Assembly: GCA_017992605.1 (NCBI GenBank)
Contig: JAGOOG010000003.1
Span: 1 to 64,000 of the forward strand
DNA from: Deltaproteobacteria bacterium
GTDB lineage: Bacteria; Desulfobacterota; Desulfomonilia; UBA1062
DNA: 64,000 bases
Direction of reading: 5' to 3'
The notes below the pieces were generated by a model. That model was not told the origin of the DNA. It made no database searches and worked only from the letters and a program-made list of their open reading frames with translations. A program made the position numbers and the translations under genes. Shown here in pieces: positions 58,147 to 64,000 of the stretch; the first letter of the stretch is position 1, and each line of letters starts with the position of its first letter.

Positions 58147-59272
58147 TTAATGGGGTCCGGCATCGGCGCCCTCCCGCCCTGAGGCGGCAAGCATGAGGTA
58201 GGCATCGATGAAGGGGGTGATGTCGCCGTCGAGCACGGCGTTCACGTTGCCCACTTCCAGGTTGGTCCGGTGGTCCTTGACGAGCTGGTAGGGCTGCAGG
58301 ACATAGGAGCGGATCTGGGAGCCCCAGGTGATCTCCTTCTTGCCCTTGCTGAACTCGTTCAGGCGCTCCTTCTGCTTTACCTCCTCCAGCTCGTAGAGCT
58401 TGGAGGCCAGGAGCTTCATGGCAAATGCCTTGTTCTTGTGCTGGGACCGCTCGTTCTGGCACTGGACCACGATCCCGGTCGGGATGTGCGTTATGCGCAC
58501 CGCGGAGTCGGTCTTGTTCACGTGCTGGCCGCCGTGGCCCGAGGCCCGGTAGGTATCGATCCTGAGGTCCTTCTCGTCGATGGCGATGTCGATGTTCTGG
58601 TCCACCTCGGGCGTGGTGAGCACTGATGCAAAGGAGGTGTGCCTGCGCTTGTTGGCGTCATAGGGGGAGATGCGGACCAGCCGGTGCACCCCGGTCTCCC
58701 CCTTGAGGTAACCGAAGGCCCACTGCCCCGAGACCTCCACCGTGGCGTGCTTGATGCCGGCCTCCTCGTCGGACGAGATATCGATGATGCGGGAGGAGTA
58801 CCCGTTCATCTCGGCCCACCTCAGGTACATGCGCAGGAGCATTTCCGCCCAGTCCTGAGCCTCGAGCCCCCCGGCACCCGCATGGATCTCGACGAAGGCT
58901 CCCTTGGCGTCGTCTCTTCCCGAGAGCACGTGGGCCTTCTCGATGTCGTGGATGTGGCTCTCGAGACCGTCGACCGTCGATTCGATGTCGGAGGCCACCG
59001 ACTGCTCGTCCTCCCTGGCCAGATCGAGAAATACCTGGAGGTCGTCCCAGAGGGTCGAGACGATCTTCCACTGGGAGAGGATTGCCGATATCCTGGATTT
59101 TTCCGACTGGAGGTCCCTGGTTCTGCCCTTGTCCTTCCAGACATCGGGCGTGCCCAGGAGCGCATCTATCTCGGAGAGCCTCTTTTCGCGCGCGGGGATC
59201 TCAAAGATACCCCCTCATGGCGCCAAGCCGCTCGCCAATGGATGTTATCTGCTGCTGGAGGTCTGCTATCAT
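58147..59272 (-). CDS. prfB: Peptide chain release factor 2, with programmed +1 frameshift
   Basis: It starts at ATG 59272, overlapping the lnt stop by four bases. Codons 1-23 run to CTT and an in-frame TGA (59203-59201). Shifting +1 at CTT-TGA continues as GAG ATC and runs to 58147 for 374 residues in all. The main part has the peptidyl hydrolysis motif GGQ in RASGHGGQHVNKTDSAVRI and the SPYDANKRRHTSFASV segment. RF2 terminates at UGA and UAA, and low RF2 favours the shift, giving autoregulation. Without the shift only a 23-residue peptide is made. Starting at 58998 would lose the first domain. Confidence 0.95.
59201..59215 (-). promoter_or_regulatory. prfB frameshift signal
   Basis: On the minus strand the codons read AGG GGG TAT CTT TGA. 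The AGGGGG acts as an internal Shine-Dalgarno three bases before the slippery CTT, exactly as in the E. coli prfB signal, followed by TGA in a G context (TGAG). Confidence 0.95.
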
Positions 59273-60741
59273 GCGCCTGTGGCTTTATCACCGAGTCTGC
59301 GCAATGTCAATGCTGCAATAATGGACAGCACGGCCCACAGGACCGGGATCAGGGGGCCGAACCGGACATAGAAGCTGACCTCATCGATCCTGGCTATCCG
59401 CTGGACGACCATGCCTTCCTCGAGCAGCCCGATCCGCTGCACGACCCTCCCGTAGGGGTCCACCACGGCCGATATCCCGTGATTCACGGCCCGCACGAGC
59501 CACCGCCTCGTTTCGATGGACCTGAAGCAGGCCTGTTGGAGGTGCTGCTCGGGTGTCGACCATGTCTTGAACCACGCATCGTTGGACATGTTCACGATGA
59601 GCCTGGCCCCCTTGCCGCAGAGCTCCCGGGAGAGCGCGGGGAAGATGCTCTCGAAACAGATGAGCACGCCGATGTCTTCAATCGGCTCGAGGTCTGTCCC
59701 GGCGCTGAAATCGCCCACCTCGGCAGTGAGCCCTTTGAAGTGATTCCTCAGCAGAGAGGCGAGAGGAAGGTATTCACCGAAGGGGACGAGGTGAACCTTG
59801 TCGTAGTATCCCAGAATCTTCGCATCCCGCAGCAGGTAGGCGCGGTTGTAGAAGAGTTCATCCTCATAGGCCGGACTGCCGACCAGAAAGTCCACGCGGT
59901 TCCCCCGGCTCAGCTCCAGGACGCGCATGGTCGGGGGCCAGTGCCTGAAGAGGTAGAAGGTACAGGCCGTCTCTGGCCACACCACCAGCTCGGCACCCTG
60001 ATCCAGGGCCTCCCTGGACAGGGAGAGGTAGGTGTCAAGCACCGCGTTGACCGTCTCGGGCCTCCATTTCTGGTCCTGGGGTACATTGGCCTGGACCGCG
60101 GCGGCATTCACGGGAACCCCGTCAAAGGTGCCGGCCTGCGTTCGCCAGGCGCCGAAGACGGCACAGGCAGCCACCAGTATCACCGTGGAGGCAAGCGGCG
60201 CATACCTCCTCCTGAGCGCCTGATAGGCGGCAACGTTCCCGCACATGACTATGGCGCTGATGAGAAAGACCCCTCCCAGCTCGGCCGTCTGGGCAAGGAC
60301 TGTGAAGGGAAGCTGGGAGTGACCGAGCAGGGCCCAGGGAAAACCCGAGAAGACCGCGTATGACCTGAACAGCTCCAGGCCGGTCCATATGCCGGCCAGG
60401 ATGAAAACGGCATACCTCGATGAGCCGAATCGGGAAGCCGCCCATGAAAAGGCCCCGAAATAGATCGAGAGATAGGTCAAAAGGACCGTCAACAGCAGGA
60501 TCGCGGTAAACAGGCCCATGCCGCCGTAGGTGTTCATGACCAGGGCGATCCAGTAGACCACGCCGGCCCACGCAACGAAACCCGCGATCAGGCCCGAGAG
60601 GACAGCCTGGCGGGTTGTCGTCCGCTCCACCCCCAGCAGGAGAGGCACGGCAAAGACCCACGCCAGGGGCCATACATCGAAGGAGGGGAATGCCAGAAAA
60701 TAGAGAACGCCGGATATGATCGGGAAAAAAATCCGCCTCAC
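59269..60741 (-). CDS. lnt: Apolipoprotein N-acyltransferase
   Basis: 490 residues. Five to six membrane helices fill residues 1-200. A nitrilase-like domain follows, with catalytic Glu in VVWPETA near 255, Lys in YYDKVHLVPFGEYLP near 320 and Cys in VLICFESIFP near 375. A final membrane helix is near the end. It adds the third acyl chain to lipoproteins in the inner membrane. The GTG start at 60741 overlaps the corC-like stop (GTGA). That gene pair is common. Confidence 0.95.
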   Translation of the reverse strand: MRRIFFPIISGVLYFLAFPSFDVWPLAWVFAVPLLLGVERTTTRQAVLSGLIAGFVAWAGVVYWIALVMNTYGGMGLFTAILLLTVLLTYLSIYFGAFSWAASRFGSSRYAVFILAGIWTGLELFRSYAVFSGFPWALLGHSQLPFTVLAQTAELGGVFLISAIVMCGNVAAYQALRRRYAPLASTVILVAACAVFGAWRTQAGTFDGVPVNAAAVQANVPQDQKWRPETVNAVLDTYLSLSREALDQGAELVVWPETACTFYLFRHWPPTMRVLELSRGNRVDFLVGSPAYEDELFYNRAYLLRDAKILGYYDKVHLVPFGEYLPLASLLRNHFKGLTAEVGDFSAGTDLEPIEDIGVLICFESIFPALSRELCGKGARLIVNMSNDAWFKTWSTPEQHLQQACFRSIETRRWLVRAVNHGISAVVDPYGRVVQRIGLLEEGMVVQRIARIDEVSFYVRFGPLIPVLWAVLSIIAALTLRRLGDKATGA

Positions 60742-61604
60742 GCTTTTTCTTTCAGGGCCGGCGCATGAACCACGAGCCTGCTTATCCTGCGCTTGTCCGC
60801 CCCGGCGATCTCGAAGACGAGACTGCCGTAGTCGAAGCGCTCCCCGGCCTTGGGGATCCGCTCCATACGCGAGGTGATGAACCCGGCCACGGTGTCGTAG
60901 TCGCCTTCGGGGATCTCTACTTCGAAGGTCTCGGCGAATTCGTCGATGGGCATCTTGGGGTCCACCGTGTAGACACCGTCGCCGGTGTGCTCCACGTACT
61001 CCTCGAACTCGTCCCCCTCCTCGCCGATCATGTCGCCCACGATCTCCTCCATGAGGTCGGCTATGGTGGCCATCCCGTCCACGGCGCCGTACTCGTCGAT
61101 GATGATGGCGATCTTGGTGCGCCGCTCCCTGAACTCCTTCAGGAGGTCCATGAGCTTCTTCCCCTCGGGGACGAAGAACACCGGGTGCAGGAGCTGCCTG
61201 ATGTCCGTGAGCTCGTCGCGGGCATTCCAGTATTTGAGCAAGTCCTTGGCATAGAGCACGCCGACGACGTTGTCCAGGTTGTCCTCGTAGACCGGGATGC
61301 GGGAGTATCCTTCGTCCGTAAAGACCCGCGCAAGCTCATCGACCGTGGTGGTAACGGGCAGGGCCACGATATCACCCTTGGGGATCATGATCTCGCCTAC
61401 AGCGGTGTCCTTGAGGAACAGGATGTTGTGGATCATGTCTCCCTGATCCTCGTCGATGATGCCCTGTTCCTCAACCTCGTCGAGGATCTTCTCGATCTGC
61501 CGCTTGGTGTCGTCGGCACCCTCCTCGTCTCCGGTCCGCGTGAGGTAGAGCCACAGTCGCTTCAACAGGGTGTCGGCAGGCTTGTTCTCGTCGTTATCGC
61601 CCAA
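60738..61604 (-). CDS. CBS-domain CorC/HlyC-like protein
   Basis: 288 residues. Two CBS domains (about 75-195) start at VGEIMIPKGDIVALP and include IIDEYGAVDGMATIADLMEEIVGD. A CorC_HlyC domain follows with ERIPKAGERFDYGSLVFEI. It lacks the membrane DUF21 region, like the E. coli YbeX (CorC) protein linked to magnesium/cobalt efflux and ribosome metabolism. The TTG start at 61604 has AGGAG 9 bases upstream; the open frame to 61700 encodes a dissimilar basic stretch. Confidence 0.85.
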   Translation of the reverse strand: MGDNDENKPADTLLKRLWLYLTRTGDEEGADDTKRQIEKILDEVEEQGIIDEDQGDMIHNILFLKDTAVGEIMIPKGDIVALPVTTTVDELARVFTDEGYSRIPVYEDNLDNVVGVLYAKDLLKYWNARDELTDIRQLLHPVFFVPEGKKLMDLLKEFRERRTKIAIIIDEYGAVDGMATIADLMEEIVGDMIGEEGDEFEEYVEHTGDGVYTVDPKMPIDEFAETFEVEIPEGDYDTVAGFITSRMERIPKAGERFDYGSLVFEIAGADKRRISRLVVHAPALKEKA

Positions 61605-61725
61605 TGACGATGTCTCCTGTACAGTGAATTCAGGACCTTCTTTGTAACGGAAACGCAGCGAACAGTCAATGCGGGGAAGACATTCTGACTTGTTCAGCAA
61701 AACACACTGGTTAGGGGAGTCCTAA

Positions 61726-61795
61726 CCTGCCGGTTTTGATCAAGTTCGACCGATGGATTATTATCAATCACACGAACTTGATCAAAACCGGCAGG
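61726..61795. repeat. Long perfect hairpin 1
   Basis: The arms 61726-61748 and 61773-61795 are perfect 23-base inverted copies around a 24-base loop. Each arm starts at the outer end with CCTGCC and contains TTGATCAA. Seventeen of 23 arm positions match hairpin 2. Confidence 0.95.
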
Positions 61796-61821
61796 CCACA
61801 ACGTGGATGTGGGGGCAGTAC

Positions 61822-61898
61822 AAAACAGCACTATCTCCTCCTCTCCATTGTACGCAACCATATCAGTAATTGTACAAATTGCTGTGCACTGCTGTTTT
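61822..61898. repeat. Central inverted repeat of the hairpin array
   Basis: AAAACAGCA (61822-61830) faces TGCTGTTTT (61890-61898). Inside are two TTGTAC copies. It is weaker than the two flanking hairpins. Confidence 0.55.
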
Positions 61899-61901
61899 CA
61901 G

Positions 61902-61959
61902 CCTGCTCAATTCGATCAACTTCCCCCGAAACGAAGGGAAGTAGATCGAATTGAGCAGG
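61902..61959. repeat. Long near-perfect hairpin 2
   Basis: The arms 61902-61925 and 61936-61959 pair at 23 of 24 positions with a 10-base loop. The outer end is CCTGCT, and CGATCAA lies inside. It is related to hairpin 1; where the two differ, both arms differ so that pairing is kept. Confidence 0.93.
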
Positions 61960-62057
61960 TCTGGGAAAGACCGAAGAACACCCCCCTCCTCCCTATTTCC
62001 ACCCCCTGCAGAGTGTGCTATGGGAAGAAGGCTATAGTCTACTTCAGGAGAAATCAC

Positions 62058-62894
62058 ATGCAGACCCACGAATTCACCGGTAGCAACAATTACGTCCTCG
62101 ACCCGGAGCTGTCCAAGATCGTCAATGCCAGCATCAGGCTCGAGATGCCCCTGCTCATCAAGGGCGAGCCCGGCACGGGCAAGACCCTGCTGGCTCACGC
62201 CATCGCCGAGAACCTCGCCATGCCGCTCATCATTCTGAACGTGAAGTCCAGCATGAAGGCCGTGGAGGCCCTGTACCAGTACGACACGCTGACCAGACTC
62301 AACGACAGCCGCTTCGGCGACTCGAAGCGCAACGTGAGCACCATCGAGGACTACATCAAGATGGGCAAGATCGGCCAGGCATTCGTGTCTGACCAGAAGA
62401 CGGTCCTGCTCATCGACGAGATCGACAAGGCGGATACGGACTTCCAGGATGACCTGCTTGATGTGCTCGACCAGATGTCCTTCGACATCATAGAGATCGA
62501 CAAGACGGTCCGGGCGAAGAACCGCCCCATCATCATCATTACGAGCAATGCCAAGAAGGACCTCTCGGATCCCTTCCTCGGCAGGTGCGTGTTCCACCAC
62601 ATCGCCTTTCCGGATGCCGACATGATGGACAAGATCGTGCATGCCCACTTCCCGGACCTGGACAGGAAGCTTTCGGAGGCATGCATCGAGACATTCTACC
62701 GGCTCCGGGGCGTCCGGGGCATCGAGAAGAAGCCCGCCACGAGGGAACTCATCAACTGGGTCAGGCTCCTGCTCATGGACAGGAATTTCGATCCCAGGCA
62801 CCTGGCAAAGAACGACATCCCCTACCTGGGTGTCCTGTTCAAGAAGAGCGAGGATTACAAGATTGTGCAGCGCCAGGTGACGGGGACGTACTGA
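62058..62894 (+). CDS. MoxR-type AAA+ ATPase
   Basis: 278 residues. Walker A GEPGTGKTLLA is near residue 36, Walker B VLLIDEIDKAD near 116, and sensor 1 IIIITSNAKKDL near 155. MoxR ATPases act with VWA-domain partners as metal-insertion or protein-remodelling chaperones, and one is encoded 19 bases downstream. AGGAG lies 7 bases before the ATG at 62058; the open frame to 61803 runs through the hairpin array and is rejected. Confidence 0.9.
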   Translation: MQTHEFTGSNNYVLDPELSKIVNASIRLEMPLLIKGEPGTGKTLLAHAIAENLAMPLIILNVKSSMKAVEALYQYDTLTRLNDSRFGDSKRNVSTIEDYIKMGKIGQAFVSDQKTVLLIDEIDKADTDFQDDLLDVLDQMSFDIIEIDKTVRAKNRPIIIITSNAKKDLSDPFLGRCVFHHIAFPDADMMDKIVHAHFPDLDRKLSEACIETFYRLRGVRGIEKKPATRELINWVRLLLMDRNFDPRHLAKNDIPYLGVLFKKSEDYKIVQRQVTGTY

Positions 62895-62913
62895 GCAAGG
62901 TGGGTCAGAAAAG

Positions 62914-64000
62914 ATGTTTGCCGAATTCTTCTACCTGCTCAGGGACCGCGGTGTCCCCATATCGCCCTCGAGTTTCCTGAGGCTCCAGGAGGCCCTGCAC
63001 AAGGGCTGCATCGGCTCGCTTGACGACCTGTACTCGGTGAGCAGGGCCGTGCTCATCAAGTCGGAGCGTCACTTCGACACCTATGACAAGGTTTTCGCCC
63101 ACTTCTTCCAGGGTGCGGAGCTGAGCCCGGAGGCCTATGCCGAGATCGACATGGCCATCAAGGCCCTGCTCGAAGAGTGGCTCAAGGACCCCAGGGTCAT
63201 GGCGGATTTCCTCGGCATCGACGAAGAGACCCTGAACAGGCTCACACCGGAGCAGCTGGAGGAATACTTCAGGCAGCGCCTCGCGGAACAGACCGAGCGT
63301 CACGACGGAGGCAACCGGTGGATCGGCACCGGCGGCACGTCTCCGGTGGGCCACTCGGGCTACCACCCTGGCGGCATGCGCGTGGGCGGCGCCTCGCGTA
63401 TGAAGTCAGCGGTCAAGGTGGCCCTGGAGCGGAGGTACAAGGACTATACCGAGGACATCCGGCTCGGCCCCTCCCAGATCTCGGACGCCATGAAGAGGCT
63501 TCGCCACATGGTGCCCACCGGGCCGAAGGATCACCTGAACATCGACAAGACCATCTACGAGACCATGAAGAATGCCGGCGAGATCGAGATCGTCTTCGAC
63601 CGGTCGCTCAAGGACAAGCTCAAGATCATCCTCATGATCGACAACGGCGGCTTCTCCATGGACCCTTACGTCAACGTGGTCCAGGTGCTGTTCAACCACG
63701 CCAAGAACCAGTTCAAGGACCTGCAGATATTCTACTTCCACAACACGATCTACAACCGGGTATGGAAAGACCCCCAGCGCTACGACAAGCCCGTCACCGT
63801 CGAGGAGTTCGCCCGGTTCGACCCGGCTACCCGGCTGATCATCGTGGGCGACGCGTCCATGGCGCCCTACGAGCTGTTCAGCCGGAACGGCAGCATCTAC
63901 TACAACTCCCGGTCCGACCCGAGCATAAAAAAGCTTGAATTCCTTGCCAAGACGTTCAAACATAGTGTATGGCTCAACCCCAAGTATGAATATACCTGGT
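62914..64000 (+). CDS. CoxE-like VWA-domain protein (incomplete)
   Basis: The first 362 codons are present; the stop lies beyond the right edge. The N-terminal part is helical (FAEFFYLLRDRGVPISPSSF at about 2-21). The VWA domain begins near residue 228 with KIILMIDNGGFSMDPYVNVV. Its metal site reads DNGGFSM, not the canonical DxSxS, so metal binding may differ. The family works with MoxR ATPases, here the gene just upstream. Only a weak ribosome site precedes the ATG. Confidence 0.82.
   Translation, partial: MFAEFFYLLRDRGVPISPSSFLRLQEALHKGCIGSLDDLYSVSRAVLIKSERHFDTYDKVFAHFFQGAELSPEAYAEIDMAIKALLEEWLKDPRVMADFLGIDEETLNRLTPEQLEEYFRQRLAEQTERHDGGNRWIGTGGTSPVGHSGYHPGGMRVGGASRMKSAVKVALERRYKDYTEDIRLGPSQISDAMKRLRHMVPTGPKDHLNIDKTIYETMKNAGEIEIVFDRSLKDKLKIILMIDNGGFSMDPYVNVVQVLFNHAKNQFKDLQIFYFHNTIYNRVWKDPQRYDKPVTVEEFARFDPATRLIIVGDASMAPYELFSRNGSIYYNSRSDPSIKKLEFLAKTFKHSVWLNPKYEYTW

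Larger units (their letters stand above)
61709..61972. repeat. Ordered array of five inverted repeats in a 453-base gene-free region
   Basis: From left to right: a perfect 7-base hairpin with 5-base loop (61709-61727), a long hairpin (61726-61795), a central inverted repeat (61822-61898), a second long hairpin (61902-61959), and a perfect 5-base hairpin with 5-base loop (61958-61972). The small outer hairpins each touch the outer arm of a long hairpin, so the layout is roughly symmetrical. No gene, tRNA or known mobile element was recognised between 61605 and 62057. Its class is unknown. Confidence 0.8.

Noticed and set aside
58147-58998. Short prfB beginning at ATG 58998
   Set aside because: The frame continues upstream and joins the ATG at 59272 through an intact +1 frameshift signal, giving full-length RF2.
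61709-61795. Integron attC site
   Set aside because: GTTAGG and CCTAAC are present but in the reverse order to the attC R boxes, and no integrase or cassette layout is seen.
61803-62057. N-terminal extension of the MoxR-type ATPase
   Set aside because: The extension runs through the hairpin array and has no ribosome site, while ATG 62058 has AGGAG at the right distance and gives the usual family start.

Overview
The window looks like the chromosome of a Gram-negative, probably anaerobic bacterium of the Desulfobacterota (old Deltaproteobacteria) type. The grounds are a high-GC genome, an ABC-transporter-dependent O-antigen locus, lipoprotein and lipid A enzymes (Lnt, an LpxH-like hydrolase), an HrcA/CIRCE heat-shock operon, and an acyl-CoA degradation operon. 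The species assignment is inference; no rRNA or tRNA gene was seen.

Layout. (1) 1-3260, minus strand: the start of a nucleotide-sugar dehydrogenase, a WbpB-WbpD fusion and a WbpE-like aminotransferase, which together would make a UDP-2,3-diacetamido-uronic acid. A non-hydrolysing UDP-GlcNAc 2-epimerase at 50.9 kb could be the last step. (2) 3592-6256, minus: a 2Fe-2S flavin reductase and a phytoene-desaturase-like flavoprotein, divergent from a phosphoesterase across a nested palindrome. (3) 7173-12921, minus: a six-gene acyl-CoA operon (family III CoA-transferase/racemase, HMG-CoA-synthase-DUF35 fusion, SCP2-type thiolase, two MaoC hydratase proteins, HSD17B4-type dehydrogenase) with its own promoter and palindromes. 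(4) 13264-27463, plus, and 27584-34117, minus: an O-polysaccharide locus with Wzm/Wzt exporter, glycosyltransferases, methyltransferases, epimerases, two asparagine-synthase-like amidotransferases each next to a CgeB-like protein, a perosamine-synthase-like aminotransferase, a GDP-mannose-type NUDIX hydrolase and a GT-C-like membrane protein. The two runs converge on a bidirectional terminator. (5) 34340-40700, minus: trpEGDCFBA with a leader peptide carrying three consecutive Trp codons, an attenuator and a near-consensus promoter lying inside a perfect palindrome. (6) 40812-50899: fbp, a class II aldolase, rpoZ-dnaJ, then hrcA-grpE-dnaK with a CIRCE element, argS and a SPOR protein. (7) 50948-61604: epimerase, cyclic-nucleotide-binding protein, RNA methyltransferase, slipin, M23 peptidase, LpxH-like enzyme, TraB-family protein, and the corC-like/lnt/prfB operon, where prfB keeps the classical +1 programmed frameshift. 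(8) 61605-62057 is gene-free and holds an ordered array of long hairpins. It is followed by a MoxR-type ATPase and a CoxE-like VWA protein that runs off the right end.

The points most worth a second look are the hairpin array, whose two main hairpins differ in sequence but keep pairing; the paired CgeB-like/AsnB modules; the thiolase/HMGCS-DUF35 acyl-CoA operon; the trp control region; and an epimerase gene that appears to start at AUC.
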